Part shown: piece by piece, positions 9,693 through 18,480 of the stretch
Position numbering within the stretch: the first letter of the stretch is position 1
Layout of the letters: the number at the start of each line of letters is the position of its first letter
The notes under the pieces: generated by a model
The model's input: only the letters and a program-made list of their open reading frames with translations
Database searches by the model: none
What the model was told of the DNA's origin: nothing
Assembly (NCBI RefSeq): GCF_001652725.1
Contig: NZ_LWHJ01000029.1
Coordinates: forward strand, 248,001 to 312,000
DNA length: 64,000 nucleotides
Reading direction: 5' to 3'
Source of the DNA: Pedobacter psychrophilus
Lineage (GTDB): Bacteria > Bacteroidota > Bacteroidia > Sphingobacteriales > Sphingobacteriaceae
Made by a program: the position numbers and the translations under genes

Positions 9693-10337
9693 ATGACTTT
9701 CCAAGAATTTTTCCTTAAAAAAAAGATAGATTTAGAAGCTTTACAAACTGATAAACCGGATTTGTTTTTGGAGTTTCAAGAGCATTATTCTTTAATGGGA
9801 AACAAAAGTTTTGACCACACCAAAAAATATTGGTTTAATAATCTTCGTCGAGATTTTCCTTTATCAGAAGAAAAAGAAAATAATTTAAAAGAAGCTTTTA
9901 AGCCGAAGGAAATACTGCAAGAAACACCAATTAAATCTGAAGAAATACTAAATGAAACAAAGCCAGCTACTGGTTTCAAACCTCGTTTTAAAGCTTCTGT
10001 GGTTATAAAGTCTGAAGAAAAGAAAGAGGAAGCATTTCCTACAGAAACCCCATCACCAACGTTTTTAAAACCGCCGCCATTTAAACCCAGATTTAAAGCT
10101 GGTGCGACAAAATCTGTTGAGAATTCTGAAATTATTATAGAAAAAGAAACTCTACCTGTAGAAATAGCTCAAGAAAACTTAACAAAACCAGTTGGTTTTA
10201 AACCAAGGTTTAAGGCTGGTACTACAAATTCTACAAAAACTGATGAAAGTGTTGATGATAAAAATATTGTATCATCATTAGACATGGAAAGTATTACTCC
10301 TAAACCTTTAGGGTTTAAACCTAGATTTAAGAAGTGA
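9693..10337 (+). CDS. Hypothetical protein with four FKPRFK motifs
   Basis: I do not recognise this 214-residue protein. The N-terminal 70 residues look folded and helical (MTFQEFFLKKKIDLEAL and then HTKKYWFNNLRRDFPL). The rest is low-complexity and rich in Glu, Lys and Pro, and carries the motif GFKPRFK or PFKPRFK four times, at about residues 92, 130, 170 and 208, the last at the very C-terminus. Spacing is about 38-40 residues. No signal peptide or membrane segment is present. Regularly spaced basic-aromatic motifs in a disordered tail suggest multivalent binding to a partner or nucleic acid; this is inference. Confidence 0.6.
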   Translation: MTFQEFFLKKKIDLEALQTDKPDLFLEFQEHYSLMGNKSFDHTKKYWFNNLRRDFPLSEEKENNLKEAFKPKEILQETPIKSEEILNETKPATGFKPRFKASVVIKSEEKKEEAFPTETPSPTFLKPPPFKPRFKAGATKSVENSEIIIEKETLPVEIAQENLTKPVGFKPRFKAGTTNSTKTDESVDDKNIVSSLDMESITPKPLGFKPRFKK

Positions 10338-10350
10338 TGCTTATTTAAGC

Positions 10351-10386
10351 AAAAAAGCATTAATCTTTATCAGATTGATGCTTTTT
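10351..10386 (+). terminator. Intrinsic terminator after the FKPRFK protein gene
   Basis: AAAAAGCAT and ATGCTTTTT arms extended by AATCT/AGATT give a stem of about 14 bp with one mismatch and a short loop, ending in a T run. It starts 14 bp after the stop codon. Confidence 0.75.
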
Positions 10387-10897
10387 AAGTTTTTGTAGCC
10401 CGTAGGGGAATATATATCTAGACACAATCCACAATGTATCAATAATTTACAAGTTGACAGTTTTGCTGCACACCGAATTTCGCACCGCTTGTATTCAACT
10501 ATTTTTACTATTTGCAAATACTTCACTAAAAATACTAAATCTAGTTGTTTTATAAAAGTAATTTTAATTTTTCTGTTCATTTTTTTTATTAAAAAGACAA
10601 AGAGAGACTAACATACAATCATATCCGATTAGGCAATAAATGAAAAAGAGTTTTACCTGTATGCTAAAGATCGTAACAATGCCAAATGAAATCAACTATA
10701 GTTTGTTATTCTTAGCTAAAACATAATTTACTTGACCTTTTGGAAACCTCATTCTAAATCGTACAATTATTAAAAATAATGGAAAGGTAGATTCAAGTTG
10801 ATAAACAATAAAGTAATCGCAATAAAGCTGCTCGTGTCTGCTATTTTACTTAAAGCCTGTTCGTTTTCTCCTATTTGCTTAGTGGTATGTTTTTATT
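10387..10897. other. Gene-free stretch left of the element relic
   Basis: No supported gene is seen here. The stretch contains a 16-bp segment at 10395-10410 that resembles the 3' end of a tRNA gene read on the - strand, and a short GC-richer patch near 10463-10492. The rest is AT-rich and looks like decayed DNA belonging to the neighbouring mobile element. Confidence 0.4.
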
Positions 10898-11547
10898 TTA
10901 TAGATGTGTATTGTAGTTCTTTATTCTCTTCTTTTTTCGTGTTTTCTTGAGCTGGAAAGGTAACTGCTCATAAGAATTTTCTGCTTGAAGCAGTACCGGT
11001 AAAAAAATATTTTTGAAATTATTTGATGGTTGAGAATTATTGGTGTTTGAGTTTTCATTTCTTTGTGACGAGTCGTAATTAGTTTTCTTAACGCTTTGCT
11101 CTGTGTCTATTTGAAACCCTTCTTGTATGGCTTTTGCGCTATAAATTTTTCCTAGTTTGATACCGTTAAACAGGCATTTATTTTCATGATCTATGTAGGT
11201 TAAACCATAAATTATATCTTCAAGATTTGTTCGGCATATCAGCTGAACTTGCTGTTTTTCGAGTTTTTATTTAACTCATTTATTGATTTTATGTCGGTAT
11301 TTAGAACTTGGTCAAGCTTATTTTTTAGTAAGTTTTTATATGGTTTTTTTTATTCTTCAATCTCTAAAAAGCGTTTTTCTAAGAATTTTAACCCCTGGTT
11401 TGGATAAAATAAAGTGGCTTTGATTGGCGCTGCTATCTTATTTCCATCGGTATCTAACAAACGATAATAGAGTTCATGTTTCTAATAAATTCTTGAGCTT
11501 TTCTTTCCTCTTTCAGTAGCGAAATTATAGTTTTTCAGCACTCCGTT
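10898..11547 (-). pseudogene. Relaxase (MobA-type) C-terminal remnant
   Basis: The - strand reads, with breaks, as the C-terminal part of a Bacteroidota mobilization relaxase. Recognisable pieces are ELYYRLLDTDGNKIAAPIKA, TLFYPNQGLKFLEKRF, DIIYGLTYIDHENKCLFNG and LGKIYSAKAIQEG, and the protein ends in the usual basic tail (PFQLKKTRKKKR). The frame is broken by a TAG at 11482-11484, a TAA at 11350-11352 and a frameshift near 11260. The catalytic N-terminal half with the Tyr and His triad is missing. The assignment rests on remembered family pattern. Confidence 0.6.
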
Positions 11548-11757
11548 TCACTCTGTAATTATCTCATTCATCAACTCGTCCATATAAGCATTCCGATAAG
11601 TTACAATCATAGGTTTTCCTAATAAAATCTTTTTAGCGTAATCACTAATTTTTCTCTGTGTGGTTTTTAGATATGCTTTATGGATTTGTATTTTCTCACG
11701 CTCAGAAAGCCTTAAATGCTACCATTGGTTTCTGATTTCTTTTTTCTCATTTTCCAT
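11548..11757 (-). pseudogene. MobC-like mobilization protein remnant
   Basis: From an ATG at 11757 the - strand reads as the N-terminal part of a relaxosome accessory protein of the MobC family: HLRLSEREKIQIHKAY, then RKISDYAKKILLGKPM and VTYRNAYMDELMNEII. A TAG stop at 11719-11721 interrupts it where the family has the W-L-H start of the ribbon-helix-helix region. The frame then reaches a TGA at 11548-11550 and passes directly into relaxase C-terminal sequence, so the MobC C-terminus and the relaxase N-terminus appear to have been removed in one deletion. Confidence 0.65.
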
Positions 11758-11788
11758 CTTCTTCCTTTCTTATTTTTTTATCGCTTCC

Positions 11789-11817
11789 AGCGCCCACGAC
11801 TTCGGAGTTAGGGCGCT
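11789..11817. other. GC-rich hairpin upstream of the MobC relic
   Basis: AGCGCCC and GGGCGCT form a perfect 7-bp stem. Inside it ACT/AGT pair around TCGG, giving a nested hairpin. It stands out as GC-rich in an AT-rich stretch and lies 32 bp upstream of the MobC relic start, between primase and MobC remains. That is where transfer origins commonly lie in such elements, so it may be a relic of oriT. No poly-T follows on either strand. Confidence 0.3.
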
Positions 11818-11943
11818 TTAAAAAATCGGTTGTGATACAAACGTACATCTTGCCGTTTGTAGGAACGGGGCAAACACCCATGATTTCGAAATTCTGTTAT
11901 AATTTGATTTTGGTGTTCAAATTCCTCGAAGCTTTGGTTAACA

Positions 11944-12330
11944 TCAGCCATTCGTTTAGGTCTTTTTATGGTTCAAAAAGATTGCTTTTATCTTCGTATT
12001 TATTGGAAAGTTTCAAAGCATGGGCTATTAGTTTTCTACCTGTTTGGTCACTGTATTAGAAAAGATTTATTTTACTGTGTGTTTATAGAATACTCTTGCG
12101 CTTTGAAATAAACTTGCACTATTGAGAACAAGAAAATTGGTTTTTCATTTTTTGGTTTAGGAAAACTAAAGTAACTAAGGTAGTCCATAAAGCCCTCAAA
12201 AACTTCAATGTAATTATAACCATTATGAAAAGTGCTGACAGCTTTTGGAGCACTACTGTATTTATAGAATGAACCAGGTACATTTGAGCGCTTTCATCAC
12301 AAAAAATTGCAAGTAGAAAAGCAGATAATA
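11944..12330 (-). pseudogene. Toprim-type primase remnant of a mobilizable element
   Basis: The - strand contains, in shifting frames, pieces of a Toprim primase of the kind found upstream of mobC in Bacteroidota elements: LAIFCDESAQ, YSSAPKAVSTFHNGYNYIEV, the Toprim Glu motif VFEGFMDYLSYF, and the C-terminal TGRKLIAHALKLSNKYEDK followed by KDLNEWLM. Several stops and frameshifts separate them, and the Asp motif upstream of TGRK is degraded. The gene order primase, MobC, relaxase on the - strand matches these elements, which supports the call. Confidence 0.6.
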
Positions 12331-13006
12331 AAAAGCTTGTTAAAACTCCCAAAATATTTTTAGGAGATAATATATTAAAGTCCAAATCGGTGAATTAAAA
12401 CAGCTAATTTTCTTTCCCAATATTTAATTAATAATATTTCCACATAAATAGCCAATTGAGTTTTGTTCCAAACCTCAATATTTTTTATTAAAGATGTTAG
12501 TTACATTGATACTAATATTTTAAAATCTTAAAATTTAATAGCCTCTAATAATGTTTATCATTTTCTTTGGAGTATTAATCACATTTTGCTTATATGTATA
12601 GTTAGGCAAATAAATGCAATACTAATTAAATGTGCCTAGAGACGCTTTTTTGGGTTATGGAAATGCAGGTTTTTACTCTATAGAAATTTAAATGGATGAC
12701 TTACCGTTTAATAATCGAGCATCATTTGATACTCTAGCTATAAATCTAATATGATTTACAGATAAACTAATCTTATTAGTGTTATTTGTTTTATTTTACT
12801 CTACAACACCTTTAAATTTAATCTATTTTATTTGCCTTTGTATGGAATAGTTTCACACTTAACTTATCTTAAACTTAAGGTTCTTAATCGGTAAAAGAAC
12901 ATTTCCAATCTCCACTTATTGGTAAGTGACTATAGGTAAAGAAATAAGAATATACAAAAATTAGTATAATTCTTATTTTGAGTATCAAGCGTTCAGTTTC
13001 AAAATA
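12331..13006. other. Gene-free stretch right of the element relic
   Basis: I see no supported gene in these 676 bases. The sequence is very AT-rich with many stops in all frames. It probably represents the rest of the decayed element or old intergenic DNA. No second copy of the tRNA-like segment and no terminal inverted repeats were found. Confidence 0.4.
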
Positions 13007-14008
13007 TCACACTCCTGAATAAATCAAGAAAGCTAAGCCTACAATAAAAAATAAAAACATGGCAATGATTAGATTATTAACGCTTTTAGAAGAATTTTTA
13101 AACTCTTTCCAAACAAAAACTCCCCATAAAGCAGCAATCAGCGTTGCTCCTTGGCCTAAACCATAAGAAATAGCTGGGCCGGCTTTTCCAGCAGCAATTA
13201 GATTTAGTGAGTTGCCTAATCCCCAAATTAATCCGCCTAAAACACCTGTTAAATGTGTGCTGAAACTTCCGTTAAAATATGCCTTGTAACTGGTAGGTGT
13301 TCCTTCAAACGGCTTCCTTATCAAAATGGTATTAAAAATAAAATTGCTTAAAAATATCCCTACTGAAAAAATAAAAACGGCGGTGTAAGGTGTCATTTTA
13401 CCTGCTGCCGGAGAAACAAAATTATCTAAATCCATAGATGCAGCGATAAATCGATAGAAAAAAGACATCAATACCCCAGCAACCAAGGATAATAAAATTC
13501 CTTTTGCCGATACCTTTTTCTCTGCTATGTTTTTATTTTTATAGGCTATGGCATTAAAAATTATGGCAACGGCCACAAAGGCTACTCCTAAAAAGAGCAA
13601 AACCGGGTCGCCTTTTGCAGCAGCAGAATAATTTACGATAACGCCTAAAACCAGTGCTAAACCTATTGCCACCGGAAAAGCTACCGACATACCAGCGATG
13701 GCAATAGCTGCAGAAAACAAAATATTTGCTGCATTAAATATTACGCCACCCAATAAAGCACTTCCAATATTTGACGAATCTGCTTGCTTTAAATCAGCTA
13801 TAAAACTTCTTCCCTCTGTACCAAAACTCCCTAAAGTAAGAGCAGAAATGATTGAAAAAAGTAAAATACCAATCACATAATCCCAGTAAAATAACTCGAA
13901 ACGCCATGTTTTACTGGCTAGCTTTTGTGTATTTGCCCATGAACCCCAGCAAAGCATGGTAATGACACAAAATAAAATGGCTGTGGAATAAGATTGTATG
14001 ATAAACAT
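13007..14008 (-). CDS. GRP-family sugar transporter
   Basis: A 333-residue membrane protein with about ten hydrophobic segments, starting with ILFCVITMLCWGSWANTQKL near residues 12-31. The W-G-S-W-A-N segment and the FELFYWDYVIG loop are typical of the GRP/RhaT-like drug-metabolite transporter group that takes up glucose, ribose or rhamnose. It lies 3 bp downstream of the PfkB kinase gene and must be co-transcribed with it, so it probably imports the sugar that the kinase phosphorylates. The unit carries the shared TACTCT-N13 motif upstream. Confidence 0.8.
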   Translation of the reverse strand: MFIIQSYSTAILFCVITMLCWGSWANTQKLASKTWRFELFYWDYVIGILLFSIISALTLGSFGTEGRSFIADLKQADSSNIGSALLGGVIFNAANILFSAAIAIAGMSVAFPVAIGLALVLGVIVNYSAAAKGDPVLLFLGVAFVAVAIIFNAIAYKNKNIAEKKVSAKGILLSLVAGVLMSFFYRFIAASMDLDNFVSPAAGKMTPYTAVFIFSVGIFLSNFIFNTILIRKPFEGTPTSYKAYFNGSFSTHLTGVLGGLIWGLGNSLNLIAAGKAGPAISYGLGQGATLIAALWGVFVWKEFKNSSKSVNNLIIAMFLFFIVGLAFLIYSGV

Positions 14009-14011
14009 GGA

Positions 14012-14935
14012 TTATGAGTTTACAGTTTGATTTAAACTTAATTCGTTTCTATAAGGTATGGAAGATTGTGCTCCTAATTTAGTTACTGCAATTGCTGCTG
14101 CTTTGCATGCAAATTCTGTGGAGGCAATTAAATCTTTCCCTTCTGCTAGTGCAACACACAAAGCCCCATTAAATACATCGCCTGCTGCGGTAGTATCTAT
14201 TGCTTTCACTTTTATTGCTGGTATGTGATGAAATTCTCCGGTTGTAAAAACTAAAGCGCCATCTTGCCCTAAGGTGATAATTACATTTTCGACCCCTTTT
14301 TTATGGATGATATTTGCGGCTATTTTGGCACTATCTAAATCTTTAACTTTTGTCCCACTAAGCATTTCTGCTTCTGTTTGATTAGGTGTGATTAGATATA
14401 ATTTCTCAAATAAATTAATTGGTAATGCACATGCTGGAGCAGGATTAAGAATAACTTTAGCACCTAATTCTGTTGCCCTTTCTGATACGTAAACTACCGT
14501 TTCTAAGGGTATTTCTAGTTGCATAATCACATACTCGGCTTTAGCAATTGCGCCGTCTGCCTTTTTTAAGTCATCAGGAGATAGTGTTGCATTAGCGCCA
14601 GAAGCTACAACTATACAGTTTTCTGCTTCACTATCTATGGTAATTAAAGCTACACCCGAAGGATGATTAGGATCAGAGAAAAGATAGGTTTCAATACCTT
14701 CGTCTTGAAATAGTTGCATGGATTGCTTTCCGAAAATATCATTTCCTGTTTTACAAATAAAAGAAACATTACCACCCAATCTTGCTATAGAAACTGCTTG
14801 GTTTGCCCCTTTTCCACCCGGATTCATAAAAAATTCTCCTCCTAAAATGGTTTCACCAGCGGTAGGTAAATGAGCTGCTTTAATTACCATATCGGTATTA
14901 GAACTCCCTACAACCAAAATATTAGATTGATTCAT
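14012..14935 (-). CDS. rbsK: PfkB-family sugar kinase, ribokinase-like
   Basis: A 307-residue kinase with both PfkB signatures: NPGGKGANQAVSIARLGG at about residues 38-56 and DTTAAGDVFNGAL from residue 247, with Asp253 as the expected catalytic base. Overall it matches ribokinases, which convert ribose to ribose 5-phosphate with ATP. Some PfkB kinases in glycan loci use other sugars, so the ribose assignment is tentative. It heads a two-gene operon with a sugar transporter. The regulatory motif at 15002-15032 lies 67 bp upstream of the start. Confidence 0.85.
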   Translation of the reverse strand: MNQSNILVVGSSNTDMVIKAAHLPTAGETILGGEFFMNPGGKGANQAVSIARLGGNVSFICKTGNDIFGKQSMQLFQDEGIETYLFSDPNHPSGVALITIDSEAENCIVVASGANATLSPDDLKKADGAIAKAEYVIMQLEIPLETVVYVSERATELGAKVILNPAPACALPINLFEKLYLITPNQTEAEMLSGTKVKDLDSAKIAANIIHKKGVENVIITLGQDGALVFTTGEFHHIPAIKVKAIDTTAAGDVFNGALCVALAEGKDLIASTEFACKAAAIAVTKLGAQSSIPYRNELSLNQTVNS

Positions 14936-15305
14936 AAAATGATATTAAAAAGGTTTATTTGAGACTGAATGAGAAGATTTAGTTCAATTAGTCTATTTCA
15001 TTTATAAACAATTAAACCTTAGTTGGAGAGTATGGGTATTTAAAATAAACCAAAAAGTTTAAGTAATTAAATTCAAATACATACTTAGATTCGTTTAATA
15101 TAAATTAATCCCTAAAGAAAATTTTCTTAACTATTCCATAAGATTAGATTCGAATAATTGAGTTGGTTAACTAACCGTATATATTTCTATATAAAAAGCC
15201 ATATTGATATATAGGATCAAATGATGTTGATGTAGTGACCAGTTGCTTTGGTTAATAATAAATATGTCTGAGGATGACTTAACAAAAAGTTTTACAAAAC
15301 GGCTA
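14936..15305. other. Intergenic region upstream of the sugar kinase operon
   Basis: This 370-bp stretch holds the promoter region of the kinase-transporter operon, including the TACTCT-N13-AATTGTTTATAA motif on the - strand (15002-15032). The remainder, towards the YdeI-like gene that ends at 15306, shows nothing further that I can support. Confidence 0.5.
15002..15032 (-). promoter_or_regulatory. Shared glycan-regulon motif, site 1 (kinase-transporter operon)
   Basis: On the - strand this reads TACTCT, 13 bp (CCAACTAAGGTTT), then AATTGTTTATAA. It is an exact copy of the consensus and ends 67 bp before the kinase start codon. Six more copies with the same spacer precede the other transcription units of the region. 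Confidence 0.75.
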
Positions 15306-15917
15306 TTATATGCCGTTTTTCTGTCCACGGAATTGTTTTGGTTTTAAATTTTGGTCTGCAAGTTCTACAATTTCGGCAATTCTTTTTTGTCTAGTTTCTT
15401 GTCTTTTTGCAAGTGTAAGCCATTGTAAAATGTTTCTTTTGTCTGACCTGCTTAATCCTAAAAAAAAAGATTTTGCAATCGGTCGCTCTTCAAATTCTTC
15501 GTCTAAGTCCTTCGGGATAATTAAAGCTTCTGCATCGTCTAAAATTGTCCAAGAGCCGTTTTGTTTAGCAATTTCTATAATGTCAAAGCCCGCTTTTGTC
15601 ATTAGTCCTTCATTTGTTAAACGCAAAATTTTTTCTTTGTTTACTTTTGACCAAACGCTATTTTTTTTTCGTTTGCTAAAAAACTGCATAAACCTCTCAT
15701 CGTCTAACGGTTTCGATTTGCTATCAATCCAGCCAAAACAAAGTGCTTCGTCTACCGCTTCGCTATAAATTAATGTCGGAATGTTTGATTTCTTTTTGTA
15801 ATAGATAAGCCAAACTGATTGTTTTTTAAGGTGATTGTCTTGTAGCCATTCTCTCCATTTTTGTCGGCTTTCAGGATAAAATATTTCTATTACATCTTTG
15901 TCCATAAAGTTAATCAA
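15306..15917 (-). CDS. YdeI/OmpD-associated family protein
   Basis: A 203-residue soluble protein of the YdeI family. It shows the conserved WREWLQDNH start, WLIYYKKKS near residue 36, the EALCFGWIDS block near residue 59, RKKNSVWSKVN near residue 87 and a C-terminal RSDKRNILQWLTLAKRQETRQKRI segment. The E. coli relative has been linked to stress and antimicrobial-peptide tolerance, but the biochemical function is unknown. It carries none of the regulon motif and seems to be an accessory gene inside the glycan region. Confidence 0.8.
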   Translation of the reverse strand: MINFMDKDVIEIFYPESRQKWREWLQDNHLKKQSVWLIYYKKKSNIPTLIYSEAVDEALCFGWIDSKSKPLDDERFMQFFSKRKKNSVWSKVNKEKILRLTNEGLMTKAGFDIIEIAKQNGSWTILDDAEALIIPKDLDEEFEERPIAKSFFLGLSRSDKRNILQWLTLAKRQETRQKRIAEIVELADQNLKPKQFRGQKNGI

Positions 15918-16225
15918 CTATGTTTTTTTGTGCTATATTGAATTCCAAATGCTTAAAAAAGCACTTCTACCGCCCCCATTTTCACAAATCCGTGTGCAAG
16001 TATTGTAACCCACCGAATAACTGTACGGGTTCCTGCAAAAAGAGTATTCGGAAGAATACATTTATCTATACAAGGACAAACTTCACACTAAACAAAATAA
16101 AACTTTTTTCTAATTTAAAAAAATAAAAATGTAAGACTTTCTTGATGAATAATAGTGACACCTCATTAGCTGAACTTAAAAAAAATCAGCCCTCAATTCA
16201 ATATTTATTTTTTTAGTTAAACGGA
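15918..16225. other. Intergenic stretch with no supported gene
   Basis: About 308 bases between the divergent-side end of the YdeI-like gene and the stop codon of the GH3 gene. A + strand open frame at 15920-16126 has unusual composition (many Cys, Lys, Asn) and no recognisable domain, so I do not call it. No terminator-like hairpin with a T run was identified. Confidence 0.4.
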
Positions 16226-18424
16226 TTAAATAATTATTGCCTCTTTCAAAAATATCTGTCTACTAGAACCCCCAATAAGAAGTTCATATTTGCCTTTTTC
16301 AGAATCCCAATTTTTGATACTTTCATTATAGTATCTAAATGCTTCAGCGTCAATATTAATGCTTACTATTTTTGATTCGCCAGGCTTTAAAAATATTTTA
16401 TCAAAACCTTTCAATTCTTTTTCTGCTCGTACAATACTCGTCCCTACTTTTTTCACATACAATTGACTTACCTCTGCCCCATAAACTTTACCCGTATTGG
16501 TTACTGTAAAGGTTGCTGTAAAATTCTTTTCATCTGTTTTTGATACTTTTAAATCTTTATAAGAAAAAGTAGTGTAAGACAAACCATACCCAAATTCAAA
16601 TTGTGGAGCAATCTTTTTAGTATCATGCCAGCGGTAACCTACCAAAATATCGTCTTTATAATATTGCTTTAAATTAACACCTGGGTAACTGATTTCGCCA
16701 AAGGAGTGAGCGCCGTTATCGCTTAATTGTTTAGGAAAGGTAAAAGGTAATTTACCTGACGGATTCACATCTCCAGATAAAATAGATGCAATTGCATTTC
16801 CGGATTCGCTACCTAAATACCAAGATTGTACAACCGCCGAAGCTTGATTTAACCAAGGCATAGTAATAGCGTTTCCGCTAATTAATACCACTACTACTTT
16901 TTTATTCACTTTTGCAATTTCTGCAACTAATAAGTTTTGATTATAAGGCAAATCCATTGTCTTTCTATCAGCATCTTCCGAATCTTGAAAACTGTTTTTG
17001 TTTAAACCTCCTACAAATATGACAAGGTCAGATTCGGCAGCTAGCTTGATAGCTTCTTTTCTTAAAGAATCAGCATTTAATTTAGAAGGAAATTCATCAT
17101 TAACATGATAGGCCGTTTCACCAGCGGCATAACCCATTTGGTAATTGATTTGAGCCTGACTGCCAAATCTGTTTTGAATTCCCTTTAAAGGAGATATTTC
17201 ATATTTAACTTTTAAGCCAGAGCTTCCTCCACCAATGGTTAAACTTCTGGTTGCATTTTCGCCAATAACTGCAATTTTCTTTATTCCATTTAAATTTAGA
17301 GGTAAAATACTGTTTTGATTTTTTAGCAATACTATACCCTCTTCTGCAATTTGCTTTGCTGCTTTTGAATGAGCTTCTGAGACAAAACTTCCATAAGGTT
17401 TATCGTTATTCATTGATGTTCTGTACATCAATCTTAAAATTCTCCTTACTTTATCATTTAATGTTGCTACAGATGCCTCTCCATTTGCTAGCATTTTTTT
17501 ATACGGATTAGCCATGTAGTAGTAGTCATATACATTTTTAGCTCCAGATGATAAGCCATCGGTTCCTGTACCCATTTCTATATCCAAACCATGTTCTATG
17601 GCTTGCTTGCTACCATGTACTCCACCCCAATCAGATATTACTGCACCATCAAACTTCCATTCGGTTTTTAAAATTTTGTTCAACAGCAAATCGTTTTGGT
17701 TGCAATATTGCCCTCTAAACAAATTATAAGCACCCATCACCGACCATACTTTTGCTTTGGTTACTCCAGCATGAAAAGCAGGTAAATAAATTTCTCGCAT
17801 CGCTCTATCGCTCATATCAACATCAACAAAAAATCTATTTTTTTCTTGATTATTGAAGGCGTAATGCTTTAAACAAGCAGCAACACCATTCTCTTGAACT
17901 CCGGTAATGTAAGGTACAACCATTATCGAAGCTAAAAACGGATCTTCACCCATGTATTCAAAATTTCGTCCGTTTAAGGGTGTTCTGTAAATGTTAACTC
18001 CTGGTCCTAAAAGCACATTTTTCTCTCTATACCTAGCTTCTTCACCTATAGATCTTCCGTATAGTAAAGACATTTGTGGATTAAATGTTGCCGCTAAACA
18101 AGTTAAAGCTGGAAAAGCCAAGCAAGAGTCTATTGTCCAATCCGCATTTTTCCATCCATCCCAATTCCCTTCTGCTCTTATCCCGTGTGGACCATCACTC
18201 ATTTTAAGGTAAGGAATACCAAGACGAGGAACGCCCGCACTTGTAAAAGTTGATTGAGCGTGACATAAAGCTACTTTTTCATCTACGGTCATTAATGATA
18301 AAGCGTGTTCGATTCTTTTTTCTATTGGCTGATTTTCATCTAAATAAATTGCTTTTTGTGCATTTACTGATGTAAAACAGATTACTAAAGCAGGTAGAAG
18401 TAGAAATATTTTTAATTTTCGCAT
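16226..18424 (-). CDS. Secreted GH3 glycoside hydrolase (beta-glucosidase type)
   Basis: A 732-residue family 3 glycoside hydrolase. Residues 1-22 form a signal peptide (ending SVNAQ), so it acts in the periplasm or beyond. The (beta/alpha)8 domain has KHYAFNNQE at 186-194 and the nucleophile motif VISDWGG with Asp265. The alpha/beta sandwich domain follows from about residue 370 (VLLKNQNSILPLNL). The C-terminal part (from about 640) is a fibronectin III-like domain. GH3 enzymes release terminal beta-linked sugars such as glucose or xylose. It is the second gene of a unit headed by the Asp-rich protein gene, 56 bp upstream. Confidence 0.92.
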   Translation of the reverse strand: MRKLKIFLLLPALVICFTSVNAQKAIYLDENQPIEKRIEHALSLMTVDEKVALCHAQSTFTSAGVPRLGIPYLKMSDGPHGIRAEGNWDGWKNADWTIDSCLAFPALTCLAATFNPQMSLLYGRSIGEEARYREKNVLLGPGVNIYRTPLNGRNFEYMGEDPFLASIMVVPYITGVQENGVAACLKHYAFNNQEKNRFFVDVDMSDRAMREIYLPAFHAGVTKAKVWSVMGAYNLFRGQYCNQNDLLLNKILKTEWKFDGAVISDWGGVHGSKQAIEHGLDIEMGTGTDGLSSGAKNVYDYYYMANPYKKMLANGEASVATLNDKVRRILRLMYRTSMNNDKPYGSFVSEAHSKAAKQIAEEGIVLLKNQNSILPLNLNGIKKIAVIGENATRSLTIGGGSSGLKVKYEISPLKGIQNRFGSQAQINYQMGYAAGETAYHVNDEFPSKLNADSLRKEAIKLAAESDLVIFVGGLNKNSFQDSEDADRKTMDLPYNQNLLVAEIAKVNKKVVVVLISGNAITMPWLNQASAVVQSWYLGSESGNAIASILSGDVNPSGKLPFTFPKQLSDNGAHSFGEISYPGVNLKQYYKDDILVGYRWHDTKKIAPQFEFGYGLSYTTFSYKDLKVSKTDEKNFTATFTVTNTGKVYGAEVSQLYVKKVGTSIVRAEKELKGFDKIFLKPGESKIVSINIDAEAFRYYNESIKNWDSEKGKYELLIGGSSRQIFLKEAIII

Positions 18425-18480
18425 AAATTAAATTGGATTTTATGTATTGAAATTGAGTTTTAGTGCTGTTTATTAGGTAA

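Noticed and set aside
11832-12385. Open frames on the + strand (11832-12059) and - strand (12119-12385) in the decayed element.
   Set aside because: They overlap the Toprim primase relic in other frames and are better explained as chance openings in decayed coding DNA.
15920-16126. A 68-codon open frame on the + strand rich in Cys and Lys.
   Set aside because: No domain, no promoter and AT-rich repetitive composition; likely chance.
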